Assembly (NCBI GenBank): GCA_964613615.1
Contig: CAZTIB010000129.1
Coordinates: forward strand, 1-64,000
Length of the DNA: 64,000 nt
Direction: 5' to 3'
Origin: J054 sp964613615
GTDB lineage: Bacteria > Pseudomonadota > Gammaproteobacteria > Steroidobacterales > GCA-2729495
In this document: in pieces, positions 26,315 to 35,045 of the stretch
How the letters are laid out: each line of letters opens with the position of its first letter
Numbering within the stretch: the stretch's first letter is position 1
The notes under the pieces: model-generated
Told to the model about the DNA's origin: nothing
The model's input: the letters and a program-made list of their open reading frames with translations, nothing else
The model's database searches: none
Made by a program: the position numbers and the translations under genes

Positions 26315-26746
26315 TCATGACGTCGGTTCTACCAGCTCAATCAGGTGACCGTCCGTGTCCTCCGGGGCCAGGTACGCGACCTTGGTGCGGCCGTTGTCGA
26401 AAATTCCGTTCTTGGTGATATAGCCGAGCCGAAAACCTTTCTCCGTCATCGCATCGACTACGGCTTCGATATCCTCGACCTGGAATGCGACGTGGCTGAT
26501 ACCCGCCTGCGGATTACCGCACATCGCTTTCACGTCGTCCGACAACAGCTGGATCAGCTCCAGCTCCGTGCCGCCGACGTTCACGAAACCAAACACCCCG
26601 GTGCCGGCCGTCTCCTCCGCCGTCATCACGCGAATGTCCTCATCCTCAAGGTCGAACATCCGCCGGAACATGGCCAACGCCGCGTCCACGTCGTCGACGA
26701 AATAGCCGACGTGCCGCAGGTTCTTGATCTTGTCATTGATGCTCAA
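26315..26746 (-). CDS. VOC (glyoxalase-fold) protein, epimerase-like
   Basis: A 143-aa vicinal-oxygen-chelate protein. It reads as two beta-alpha-beta-beta-beta modules: LRHVGYFVDDVDAALAMF...VFGFVNVGGTELELIQ, then ISHVAFQVEDIEAVVDAM...TKVAYLAPEDTDGHLIELVE. The metal-ligand pattern His13, Glu61, His86 and Glu138 resembles methylmalonyl-CoA epimerase and glyoxalase I. Translation most likely begins at a TTG (26744-26746) with AGGAG upstream; no ATG or GTG is available near the conserved start. The Gln and Lys residues in the active-site pocket do not settle the substrate. Confidence 0.78.
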   Translation of the reverse strand: MSINDKIKNLRHVGYFVDDVDAALAMFRRMFDLEDEDIRVMTAEETAGTGVFGFVNVGGTELELIQLLSDDVKAMCGNPQAGISHVAFQVEDIEAVVDAMTEKGFRLGYITKNGIFDNGRTKVAYLAPEDTDGHLIELVEPTS

Positions 26747-27134
26747 TGGCGGCTCCTGTGGCCTTGGCCTTGTGCGTTGCCTGCGATTGTCGCACGCCTC
26801 AGGAAAGCAGAGGCAACGGGGCCGGCGCTGCTTCCGCAGGACATGGCTCCCCACGCTGCGACGCTGGCAAGCCTGCGCAGCTCCCGGACCCAGGACCCTT
26901 GCAGCCAGCCTGCTCAGGGCTCCTCCCGGCGCAAGCGGTTCCGGCCAGCCCTTTCCTGAAAGGCTGACGGCAAGCCGTTTCCCGCCCCGCGGGCCGCGGC
27001 GTGAAACAGTTCCGTTACCCCGAAAATGAGACCCAGTCGATACGCAGATTCGACATAAGTCCGGAGAATTCCATGGTAATTGTGCCCGCGGTGCGCGCCG
27101 CGGCCGGACCGGCTTTTGCCTGACAAATGATGGA
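26747..27134. other. Non-coding stretch between divergent genes
   Basis: About 390 bp upstream of both the glyoxalase-fold gene (minus) and the exopolysaccharide operon (plus). No credible ORF is seen: frames on both strands are Arg/Pro-rich. A GC-rich palindrome CCGCGGTGCGCGCCGCGG lies near 27090, shortly before the operon start. The stretch should contain promoters for both directions, but I cannot point to convincing -35/-10 boxes. Confidence 0.5.
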
Positions 27135-27545
27135 ATGACAGACGGCCCGAAAAAACTCACCGCGTTGATTGTCGAGAACGACGACCACGTGATGTCGCTG
27201 CTGACCTTCATGCTGTCCAGGGAACTCTACGAAGTGGTGGAGTGCCGGGACGGCCGGGATGCGCATGCGTTCATTCGCGATAACCCGCCCGTGAACATCG
27301 TCGTGCTCGAACTGGTGCTGCCTTACAAGGACGGCTACGAGCTGATCCGTGAAGTGCGCAACTCGCCGACGTGGCACGACGTGCCGATCGTCGTGCTCAC
27401 CGCACGCCGCCTGGAAGGCGACATCGTTCGCGGCCTGGACGCCGGAGCCAACGACTACGTCACCAAGCCCTACAGCCCGCGTGAACTCGTGGCCCGCATT
27501 CGCCGGCACAGCCGCTCGCCGGAAATCGAGGAGACCGACGCGTGA
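27135..27545 (+). CDS. Single-domain response regulator with Asp-to-Glu phospho-acceptor
   Basis: A CheY-like receiver domain (136 aa) and nothing else. The fold is complete: acidic pocket ENDD (residues 14-17), Thr in VVLTARR and Lys in YVTKPYSP. The position of the phosphorylated Asp, however, is Glu59 (VVLELVLPYKDGYEL). Asp-to-Glu changes at this site often mimic the phosphorylated, active state, so the protein may be locked on or bind partners without a kinase. No histidine kinase is adjacent. Its stop overlaps the GTG start of the YaiO-like gene by 4 bp, which ties it to the polysaccharide operon. By family, it could control assembly or activity post-translationally. Confidence 0.9.
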   Translation: MTDGPKKLTALIVENDDHVMSLLTFMLSRELYEVVECRDGRDAHAFIRDNPPVNIVVLELVLPYKDGYELIREVRNSPTWHDVPIVVLTARRLEGDIVRGLDAGANDYVTKPYSPRELVARIRRHSRSPEIEETDA

Positions 27546-28795
27546 GCCACTTGCGTTCCACTACCGGCTTGCGGAACCCTGGATTCCGACTGGCAGCAGC
27601 CCTGCCCTTGTTGCTGCTGTCGGTCGTTGCGTGGAGCGCCGACAGCGCTGTCGATCAGGCCCGCGCGGCGCTGGACCAGGAAGACAGGGCGGGCGCAATC
27701 CTGATCCTGGCCGACAGGGTGCAAGCTGAGCCCGGCGACCAGCAGGCGCGCTTCCTCTACGCCCGCGTGCTGGCCTGGGACGGTCAGCGCGCGGCGTCAC
27801 TGGCCCAGTACGACGAGCTGCTCTACACGAGCCCGGACAATGCCGACTACCTGCTGGGCAAGGCACAGGTTTTCTACTGGGACGGGGCGCCTCGATCAGC
27901 GCTGCCGTTGCTGGAGCAGGCCCGCAAACTGGCGCCCGACTACGAAGCTGTCTGGCAACTGGAAGCGCGCGCGCTGCTCGCCATCGGCGATGCCGACAGC
28001 GAGGTGCAGTTCGCCACGCTGACCACGCAGGGGCGATTCCGCTTCCCGAACGCAAAGTGGCCGAAGGCTGCGCCTCCGCCCGTCGCGGCCCCGGTCATCA
28101 CGCCGGCGCGCGGCCATATCGAGGCGGGCGGTGGTTACCAGGACCTCGACAACGGGCTGCCCAGCTGGAAGACCCTGTACGTAAACGGCAGCTACCGGCT
28201 GGCACAAGACCGGATCCTCTACGGGGAACTCCGCCAGTCCGACCGTTTCAACGAAAAAGACCACGAACTGCAGGCCGGGCTGGTGTTGCCCGTGCTGACA
28301 TCGGCAACGCTGACGGTGGAAGGCACCGGCGCGCCGGGCGCCGATGTGCTGCCGCGGTGGTCGCTGTTCTCGGAGCTGCGCCTGCCGCTGCCGAAGGGCT
28401 ATGGCATTGGTGCAGGCTGGCGGCACAGGAACTACGAAGACAGTCACCTGAACCTGTTCACGCTGACCGGCGAGAAATACTTCGGCAACTACTACGCGGC
28501 CTGGACCACCTATATCAGCAAGCTGGAAGGGGCCGACGCCAATTTCGCCAACCAGTTGCGGGTAGACCGCTACTACATGGGTGAAAACCGCATCGGCCTG
28601 CTGTTCGCAGCGGGTAAAGAGACGGAAAGCGTCGGCCAGGGCCAGTTCATCGAGAGCGACACTGTGAGCGTCGCGTTGACCGGCCTGCATCGCCTGACGC
28701 CGCAGTGGGCACTAACCTGGGATCTCATCTATCACGATCAGGACGACGCATATCAGCGGGGAGGGTTCCGTGTGGGACTTCGCCGCCAGCTCTGA
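27542..28795 (+). CDS. YaiO-type TPR plus outer-membrane beta-barrel protein
   Basis: An outer-membrane protein of 417 aa. A signal peptide (to about residue 33, VVAWSA) is followed by tetratricopeptide-like repeats (about 40-150: AGAILILADRVQAEPGDQQA, LARVLAWDG-type blocks), then an about 230-residue YaiO-like beta-barrel (HIEAGGGYQDLDNGLPSW, GYGIGAGWRHRNYEDSHLNL) ending in the outer-membrane-type terminus GLRRQL. The TPR-plus-porin order parallels PgaA, the exporter of poly-GlcNAc. GTG start at 27542. This is the probable export channel of the locus. The stop overlaps the next start by 26 bp. Confidence 0.85.
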   Translation: MSHLRSTTGLRNPGFRLAAALPLLLLSVVAWSADSAVDQARAALDQEDRAGAILILADRVQAEPGDQQARFLYARVLAWDGQRAASLAQYDELLYTSPDNADYLLGKAQVFYWDGAPRSALPLLEQARKLAPDYEAVWQLEARALLAIGDADSEVQFATLTTQGRFRFPNAKWPKAAPPPVAAPVITPARGHIEAGGGYQDLDNGLPSWKTLYVNGSYRLAQDRILYGELRQSDRFNEKDHELQAGLVLPVLTSATLTVEGTGAPGADVLPRWSLFSELRLPLPKGYGIGAGWRHRNYEDSHLNLFTLTGEKYFGNYYAAWTTYISKLEGADANFANQLRVDRYYMGENRIGLLFAAGKETESVGQGQFIESDTVSVALTGLHRLTPQWALTWDLIYHDQDDAYQRGGFRVGLRRQL

Positions 28796-29858
28796 TCCCT
28801 TCGTCCGCTTCGCGCTGGTCAGCAGCCTGGTTGCGGTGGTCGCAACCGCCGTACTGTTTGCCAGCGTCGTCGTCCTGCGCCTGCGCCTGCTTGCACACCG
28901 GCGCGCCCAACAGGAATTTATCGCCACCTGGAGACCGCTGCTCACCGAGATGGCCATCCGCGGCATCGATCCGGAAACCGACCAGCGTCTGAACGAAACC
29001 AAGATGCCGACGCGCGACGCGTGGCATTTTCTGCTGAACGAGTGGAACGTGCTGCAGGATTCGCTGAAAGGATCCGGGCGACAGCACCTGATCCGGGCAG
29101 GCTACAAGCTGGGGCTGGACCAGATGGCCTGGACCATGCTGAAAAAGCGCCGGTCGCTGGGCGAACAGTTGCTCGCCGTTGTGACCCTCGGCCACCTGGG
29201 CGAGATCAGCGCCTGGAACGACATCGTTGCCAAGCTCGACTCCAGGAACACGCTGCTGTCGCTGATGGCGGCCAAGGCGCTGTGCAACATTGACCCGGAC
29301 CGGGCCATCGGCATGGTGATCGACAGAATCCTGAGCCGCGAAGACTGGGCCGGCGCCCGGGTAGCAGGCGTCCTGCTGGAAGCCGGCGCGGGTGCAATCT
29401 CCCAGCCTCTGCACGACGCGATCCTGGCCGGCAGCCCAACCACGCAGGAAAAGCTCATCAGTTTCCTGCCCATGGTCTACAAGGCGATCGCGTCGCACGT
29501 CATCCACAAATTGCTGAGCAAGGAAATCATCGACGATAGCGTGATCGGCGCTTGCCTGAAGGTAAGCGACGGCCCGCTGGAACTGCCCCACTTGCGCCGC
29601 CTGACCAGCCACCCCCGCTGGCATGTGCGCATGCTGGCGGCCACCGCGCTGGGCAGGCTCGGCGGATCGGAAGATTGTCGGCTGCTGCTGGGCCTGCTGG
29701 CGGATCGCGAGTGGTGGGTTCGCTACCGGGCCGCCCAGGCACTGGTCGGGCTGCCCTTCCTCGACCAGCAGCAACTCGAGATCATGCGGGACAAGGTCAC
29801 CGACCCGTACGGACGCGACATGTTTGACCAAGTGCTGGCCGAAGCAGCAGTCGCATGA
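28770..29858 (+). CDS. Membrane-anchored HEAT-repeat protein
   Basis: A 362-aa protein with one N-terminal transmembrane helix (about residues 14-38) and a helical repeat region of the HEAT/PBS-lyase type: LGEQLLAVVTLGHLGEISAW, LLSLMAAKALCNIDPDRA, HVRMLAATALGRLGGSEDCR and WWVRYRAAQALVGLPFLD. Such domains act as scaffolds. It begins at GTG 28770 inside the end of the YaiO gene and ends 4 bp into the glycosyltransferase gene, so the three are translationally coupled. It may connect the synthase with the periplasmic or outer-membrane machinery; no enzymatic motif is seen. Confidence 0.85.
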   Translation: MWDFAASSDPFVRFALVSSLVAVVATAVLFASVVVLRLRLLAHRRAQQEFIATWRPLLTEMAIRGIDPETDQRLNETKMPTRDAWHFLLNEWNVLQDSLKGSGRQHLIRAGYKLGLDQMAWTMLKKRRSLGEQLLAVVTLGHLGEISAWNDIVAKLDSRNTLLSLMAAKALCNIDPDRAIGMVIDRILSREDWAGARVAGVLLEAGAGAISQPLHDAILAGSPTTQEKLISFLPMVYKAIASHVIHKLLSKEIIDDSVIGACLKVSDGPLELPHLRRLTSHPRWHVRMLAATALGRLGGSEDCRLLLGLLADREWWVRYRAAQALVGLPFLDQQQLEIMRDKVTDPYGRDMFDQVLAEAAVA

Positions 29859-31270
29859 GCACCTACGACATCATCGCCGTTGCCCAGTGGGTGTTCCTCA
29901 CCTACTTCCTGATGCTGAACGGCGGCTACATCGTGCTCAACTTCCTGTCGCTGTTCGGCATGCGCGAGTATTTCCGGGCCAGCAGCGTCGACAGCCTGCC
30001 GAAGGCCTATTCCGAGTACGAGCTGCCGATCAGCATCATCGTGCCGGCCTATAACGAAGCGGCCACGATTACAGCGTCCGTGCGCGCACTGTTGCAGTTG
30101 CGTTACCCGGAATACGAGATCGTGGTGATCAACGACGGTTCGAAAGACGAGACCCTGGACGTACTGATGCGGGAGTTCTCGCTGGTGACTTTCCCGGAAG
30201 CCTACCGAGAACGCATACCCACACAGGCCGTCAACGCAGTCTACGTCTCGACCCGCTTTCACAACCTGCGGGTGGTAGACAAAAACAATGGTGGCAAAGC
30301 CGATGCGCTGAACGCCGGCATCAACTGCGCGCGCTACCCGCTGTTCTGCGGCGTGGATGCAGACTCCGTGCTGCAGCCGGACAGCCTCTACCAGGTGCTG
30401 CAGCCCTTTCTGGACGACTCCCGCACCGTCGCCTGCGGCGGCACCATTCGCATTGCCAACGGTTGCACCGTGCGGGACGGCTTTGTCGAAAAGATCGCGC
30501 TATCCGATTCCACGCTGGCCCTGTTTCAGACCATGGAGTACCTGCGCGCTTTCCTGTTCGGGAGGCTTGGCTGGTCACCGTTGAACGCGCTGTTGATCAT
30601 CTCCGGAGCCTTTGGGCTGTTTCGCAAGGAAGTCGTGGTGTCGGTAGGCGGCTACCGGACCGATACGGTGGGCGAAGACATGGAACTCGTCGTGCGCATG
30701 CACCGCAAGCTGCGCGAGCAGCGCCGGCCCTATCGCATCACCTTCGTGCCTGACCCCATCTGCTGGACGGAGGCACCGGAGGATCTCAAGACCCTGCGCA
30801 GCCAGCGGATTCGCTGGCAACAGGGCCTCGCAGAAAGCCTGACGCTGAACATGGGCCTGTTCTGCAATCCCCGCGGCGGCGCGGTCGGGTGGGCTGCATT
30901 CCCGTTCATGTTCCTGTTCGAGTTCCTGGGCCCTTTGCTGGAGGTAAGTGGCTACCTGTTTGCAGGCGTCGCCTTCGCCAATGGCTGGATTTCCCTGTCG
31001 GCATTCCTCGCCTTCCTGCTCTGCGCGATTTGCTTAGGGATGGTGCTGTCCACCAGCGCACTGATGCTGGAGGAAGTCTCCTTCCACGTCTATCCCGGCT
31101 TCCGCAACACCATGCGTCTGTTCGGCGCCGCGCTGCTGGAAAACTTCGGTTACCGGCAACTCACGGCAGTCTGGCGGCTCATCGGCCTGGTCCGCTGGCT
31201 CACGGGCAGCCGGGGCAAGTGGGGCGACATGGAACGCAAAGCCAGCTGGTCCGAGAAATCCGAAGCCTGA
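29855..31270 (+). CDS. Family 2 processive glycosyltransferase (PgaC-like)
   Basis: A membrane-bound GT2 polysaccharide synthase (471 aa). It has an N-terminal helix, a catalytic domain and three to four C-terminal helices (about 345-430). Catalytic motifs are all present: NDG (Asp94), DAD (Asp168/170), GED (Asp275) and QRIRW (317-321), as in poly-GlcNAc, cellulose and hyaluronan synthases. Together with the deacetylase downstream this favours a GlcNAc-containing polymer, though the sugar cannot be read from sequence. No PilZ domain is present. Confidence 0.92.
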   Translation: MSTYDIIAVAQWVFLTYFLMLNGGYIVLNFLSLFGMREYFRASSVDSLPKAYSEYELPISIIVPAYNEAATITASVRALLQLRYPEYEIVVINDGSKDETLDVLMREFSLVTFPEAYRERIPTQAVNAVYVSTRFHNLRVVDKNNGGKADALNAGINCARYPLFCGVDADSVLQPDSLYQVLQPFLDDSRTVACGGTIRIANGCTVRDGFVEKIALSDSTLALFQTMEYLRAFLFGRLGWSPLNALLIISGAFGLFRKEVVVSVGGYRTDTVGEDMELVVRMHRKLREQRRPYRITFVPDPICWTEAPEDLKTLRSQRIRWQQGLAESLTLNMGLFCNPRGGAVGWAAFPFMFLFEFLGPLLEVSGYLFAGVAFANGWISLSAFLAFLLCAICLGMVLSTSALMLEEVSFHVYPGFRNTMRLFGAALLENFGYRQLTAVWRLIGLVRWLTGSRGKWGDMERKASWSEKSEA

Positions 31271-31276
31271 CCGACC

Positions 31277-33175
31277 ATGCAACGAATCGTTCGCTGGAGC
31301 ATCATTGCGGCCTTCGCGGTCCTGGTCGTCACTCTTGTGCTGACGATGGTCGCGCCGTCGACCTTCGGCCGGTTCTACCTGAAAGCGGGTGATGTCTACC
31401 TGTTCCCCGGCGTCGCCGGCCCGGCCGACAGCGCCTCGGTGCCGGAACCCACGGCCACACCGTGGCAGCAGTTCAGCGCCGGTACCAACAGTCGCCTGGC
31501 GATCCTGCTGACCGACCCGGACTCGGCGTGGCTGGGTCTGGCCCACGGGCTGAAATCCATTGGCGTGCCGTTTCTCATTACCGATGATCCGGCTCGGGCC
31601 ATTCAGCATCGCGTGGTGCTGGTCTACCCGATGCTGGCCGGCAGTGTGCTCGACCCCGATTCGCTGGGCCGGTTGGGTGCCCACGTCCGCGGCGGCGGTA
31701 CGCTGATCGGCGTCAACGTACTGGGCGGCGGTCTGAACCCGGTGTTCGGCTTCAAATCAGTGGCGGCGACTCGCGAGCACGCGCGGGTGCGCTTCGACCC
31801 AGGGCAACCCCTGGCTGCCGAGTTCACCGCGCCTGAAGAACGGGAAATCCGCATCGGTAAAGCGGGACAGGACGAGAAGAGCCTCGGCACGCACGAGTAC
31901 CTGGAGCCGCGCTACCCGCCGCTGGCGACTTATGAAAATGGTGCCGCGGCGATCACCTGGCGCGCCTATGGCGGCGGCCACGCCGTGGCGCTCGGTTTTG
32001 ACCCCGGCCTGGTGCTGCAAAAGGGCCACGGCTACCGGCTCGGGGGCGTGGCACCTGCCTATGTGAACGTATTCGAACCCACCGCCGACGTGATACTGCG
32101 CTTGTTGCGCAATATCTACCGCTTGGGTGAAACGCGCGCGGTGACGCTGTACCCGGTGCCGTGGAACCGTGCGCTGTCCGTCAACATCACCCACGACATC
32201 GATTACAACGAATCGCTGGCCAATGCCGTCGAGTATGCGGCCATGGAAAGGGCGCTCGGGGTCACCGGCACCTTCTTTATTCAGACCAAGTACGTGCGTG
32301 ACTGGAATGACAAGGTGTTCTTCGACGACACTAGTCCGGAACATCTCCGCGCGCTGGCCAGCCTGGGCATGGAGATTGGCAGTCACACGGTGGCGCATTC
32401 GAAACTGTTCAGTGCGTTCCCCCTCGGCACCGGCGATGAGCGCTACCCGGACTATGTACCTTTCGTCTACGACGATCGCGAAGCCTTCGGGGGCACGGTG
32501 CTGGGCGAACTGCGCATCAGCAAGTTCCTGCTGGATCACTTCGGCGGCGGGCCGAAGGTCCGGTCGTTCCGGGCCGGATACCTGGAAAACCCGTTCACGC
32601 TACCCCAGGCCCTGGCCGCAACGGGCTACCGCTACGATTCGACTATCACCGCCAATAACGCGATGACTCACCTGCCCTACCGGCTGAACCACAATCGCGG
32701 CCCGGTAGCGGAGGTAGAGGTCTGGGAATTCCCGGTCACGATCGAAGACGAACGGCCGCCGGCGCTGACTGGACGGCTGGACGAGGCGCTGGATGTTGCG
32801 CGGCAAATTGCCCGCTACGGCGGACACTACGTGGTGCTGATGCACCCCAACGAAACCGGGCCCAAGCTCGAGTTCCTGCGCCAGCTGATCGTCGCTCTGC
32901 AGCCCGACGCGCACTTTGCTTCGGTGGCGGAGTTCGGCCGCTGGTGGGAGGCTCGGGAACGAGTTGCCGTGGATGTGAGCACCGACGGCGATTCACTGCG
33001 GCTCACCCTGTATTCGCCACAGGCAATCGCCGGGCTGACCTTGGAGTTGCCTGCCGGGTCAGAAGTCGCGCAGGCTGATCCGCCTGTGACCTCGACACAG
33101 AGCGGCGCGCGCCTGATCCTGGACGAATTCCAGGGCGAACTTCGGCTGGAACTGACCGTGTCGACCCCGCCATGA
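31277..33175 (+). CDS. NodB-type polysaccharide deacetylase with N-terminal extra domain
   Basis: A 632-aa protein with an N-terminal membrane helix (residues 7-25). About 250 residues follow that resemble a glutamine-amidotransferase-like or sensor fold (LVYPMLAGSVLDPDSLGR, GGGHAVALGFDPG). The NodB domain begins near residue 300: ITHDIDY (Asp307/Asp309) and GSHTVAHS (His370, His374) give the metal triad, and SFRAGYLENPF is the later motif. A C-terminal beta-rich piece follows. It most likely removes acetyl groups from the polymer in the periplasm, the role of the PgaB N-terminal domain. It is separated by 6 bp from the synthase and overlaps the next gene by 4 bp. Confidence 0.88.
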   Translation: MQRIVRWSIIAAFAVLVVTLVLTMVAPSTFGRFYLKAGDVYLFPGVAGPADSASVPEPTATPWQQFSAGTNSRLAILLTDPDSAWLGLAHGLKSIGVPFLITDDPARAIQHRVVLVYPMLAGSVLDPDSLGRLGAHVRGGGTLIGVNVLGGGLNPVFGFKSVAATREHARVRFDPGQPLAAEFTAPEEREIRIGKAGQDEKSLGTHEYLEPRYPPLATYENGAAAITWRAYGGGHAVALGFDPGLVLQKGHGYRLGGVAPAYVNVFEPTADVILRLLRNIYRLGETRAVTLYPVPWNRALSVNITHDIDYNESLANAVEYAAMERALGVTGTFFIQTKYVRDWNDKVFFDDTSPEHLRALASLGMEIGSHTVAHSKLFSAFPLGTGDERYPDYVPFVYDDREAFGGTVLGELRISKFLLDHFGGGPKVRSFRAGYLENPFTLPQALAATGYRYDSTITANNAMTHLPYRLNHNRGPVAEVEVWEFPVTIEDERPPALTGRLDEALDVARQIARYGGHYVVLMHPNETGPKLEFLRQLIVALQPDAHFASVAEFGRWWEARERVAVDVSTDGDSLRLTLYSPQAIAGLTLELPAGSEVAQADPPVTSTQSGARLILDEFQGELRLELTVSTPP

Positions 33176-34884
33176 CGACGTTGCGGCAAACAATCTTGTT
33201 TCTTGCTGTTTCCCTGGTCAGCCTGCCGACCAGTGCAAGCTGGCTGGCACTCTGCGAGAACGCTGCGAGTGGCGCCGACGGGCGCCGCTACCTGAGCCCC
33301 GACGGCCGCCAGACAATCCTGGTGGTCGCCGATGGGCCGATGGATGGCTGCCGCCAGGTGGAAATCCCGGTGTCCGCCGCCGCGATTCGCTGGGCGGGAT
33401 TGATTCCGGCGGATGTCGCCGCGCGCCTGAATGCAGGGGTGAGTCTGCTTGGCGAAGAAGCCGGCGGCGCGGCCCTGGTCAGCGAAGTGATTCCGGCCCG
33501 CGAAGCACCCCCACCCGCCCACGCGCGCCCCGTCGCGTTGACCCTGGGTGAAAACACGCTACCCAACTGGGACCTGCAGGTGTTCGGCAACCCGGGTCGG
33601 GCGACACTGCGCCGCGAGGCTGGCGGCCTGGCACTGCGGTGTGAAGCCGGCGGCAACAACGCGGGGTTGCTGCTGACCGCAAGCCAGTACGTCCTGCCAG
33701 TCGGTGCCAACCTGCAGGTCCTGATGCTCTATTCCGCAACGGCTGATTTCCCTATCGCGTTCTCCGATGCGGAACAACTGGCCCGCGAAGCCCCGGTGGG
33801 GCTTGGAAGAATGCCTCGGCACAGCGTGGCAAGCGAAGCGGTCTTTCGGTTGCCGCCGGTAGTCACGCCCGAAGCCCATGGCCTCAGTCTGTTGTGTCCC
33901 GACACCGATGCGCAACTGCAATTGCAGGCTCTGGAACTGCGCGCCGGAGTGGCGTCCAGAATTAGCAAGCGCGCAACCTGGGTGTGGCGAGGACGTTCCG
34001 CCCTCGACGATATCGATACGTTCATCACGGCGCTGCTCGCCGACAACATTCACACGCTGTTCCTCGCCGTCCCGCTGGCGGGCGAGCCACTGGCGGTTGC
34101 CGACGCCGACAGCCTGGCGACCTTGATCGAACGGGCCAACGCGCTGGCCATCGAAACCTGGGCCGTGGAAGGCGACCCGGCGGCGGTCACAGCGCAAGGC
34201 CGGGCGCATTTTCTCGCACGTACCCGGGCCCTGGCAGCCTTCAACGCGAGCCAAAGTGAGAAGCGCCGGCTGCGCGGCGTGCAGTACGACATCGAGCCGT
34301 ACCTGTTGCCCGGTTTCGACCTGGCGCGAGAAGGCTGGCTGCGCGCCTACCTCGACACGCTGCGCCAGCTCCGCAGCGAACTGTCGGTGCCGATGGAAGC
34401 CGCAGTGCCATTCTGGTGGTCAGGCCTGACCGTGGATGGCCAACCGCTGCTGACTGCAATGCAGCCGCTGGTCGACGGTCTGACGATCATGAATTATCGG
34501 ACCAACCTGGAACAACTGCAGCGATTAGCTGAGCCGTACCTGGCGTGGGGCGTAAAGCAGCAACGCTACGTTCGCATTGCGCTGGAATCCGTGGAATTGC
34601 CGGACCAGTCGCTGACGCATTTCCGGCGCGGACGCACGGGCCGGCTCTGGCAACTGCGCGTCGGCGACGCCGACGTGCTGGTGTTGCTCGACAAGCCGGC
34701 CGGCAACCCCGCCGGCGTCACCTTCAGCCGCGCCTATACCACCCAGGTGCCGGCCAGCGGCACCACTTTCAATGCCCAGCGCGAACTGCTCGAGCAATCC
34801 CTGCCCGCCCTGGTCCGGCACTGGTCCGCATGGCCGTCCTTCGCCGGCGCCGCGCTGCACGGCTACCTGAAAACCTACGACTAA
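33172..34884 (+). CDS. Exported glycosidase-like protein of the polysaccharide locus
   Basis: A 570-aa protein with a Sec signal peptide (LFLAVSLVSLPTSAS). The middle is a beta-rich carbohydrate-binding-like section (residues 130-260). The C-terminal about 290 residues look like a TIM barrel: DDIDTFITALLADNIHTLFL, then RGVQYDIEPYLLPGFD, an acidic strand end typical of glycoside hydrolases, and PMEAAVPFWWSG, GLTIMNYRTN. In PgaB the hydrolase domain is fused behind the deacetylase; here it appears to be a separate gene. The family is not certain. The operon ends here, and the first palindromic repeat begins directly after the stop codon. Confidence 0.7.
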   Translation: MTTLRQTILFLAVSLVSLPTSASWLALCENAASGADGRRYLSPDGRQTILVVADGPMDGCRQVEIPVSAAAIRWAGLIPADVAARLNAGVSLLGEEAGGAALVSEVIPAREAPPPAHARPVALTLGENTLPNWDLQVFGNPGRATLRREAGGLALRCEAGGNNAGLLLTASQYVLPVGANLQVLMLYSATADFPIAFSDAEQLAREAPVGLGRMPRHSVASEAVFRLPPVVTPEAHGLSLLCPDTDAQLQLQALELRAGVASRISKRATWVWRGRSALDDIDTFITALLADNIHTLFLAVPLAGEPLAVADADSLATLIERANALAIETWAVEGDPAAVTAQGRAHFLARTRALAAFNASQSEKRRLRGVQYDIEPYLLPGFDLAREGWLRAYLDTLRQLRSELSVPMEAAVPFWWSGLTVDGQPLLTAMQPLVDGLTIMNYRTNLEQLQRLAEPYLAWGVKQQRYVRIALESVELPDQSLTHFRRGRTGRLWQLRVGDADVLVLLDKPAGNPAGVTFSRAYTTQVPASGTTFNAQRELLEQSLPALVRHWSAWPSFAGAALHGYLKTYD

Positions 34885-34991
34885 GGGGACTTTCCGTCTT
34901 CGGAATGTCCCCGGTTCTGCTCTTGGGGACATTCCACAGACGGAAAGTCCCCTGCCTGCCCTTGGGGACATTCCACAGACGGAAAGTCCCC
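34885..34991. repeat. Cluster of three 28-bp GGGGAC...GTCCCC palindromes
   Basis: Copies at 34885-34912, 34925-34952 and 34964-34991. The last two are identical and spaced 39 bp apart. Each is 28 bp, starts GGGGACTTTC or GGGGACATTC and ends GTCCCC, with imperfect inverted symmetry. The first starts immediately after the TAA stop of the glycosidase-like gene. They could act as 3' hairpins or be non-autonomous mobile palindromes (REP-like). Confidence 0.85.
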
Positions 34992-35045
34992 ACCGGCGTG
35001 GTTTGCTAGACTCCGTTTAGCAATAGAACGATAACGACTGGTGCA

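Noticed and set aside
34925..34991. Two identical 28-bp repeats as a CRISPR array
   Set aside because: Only two identical units with an 11-bp spacer, each internally palindromic and matching elements elsewhere; no cas genes.
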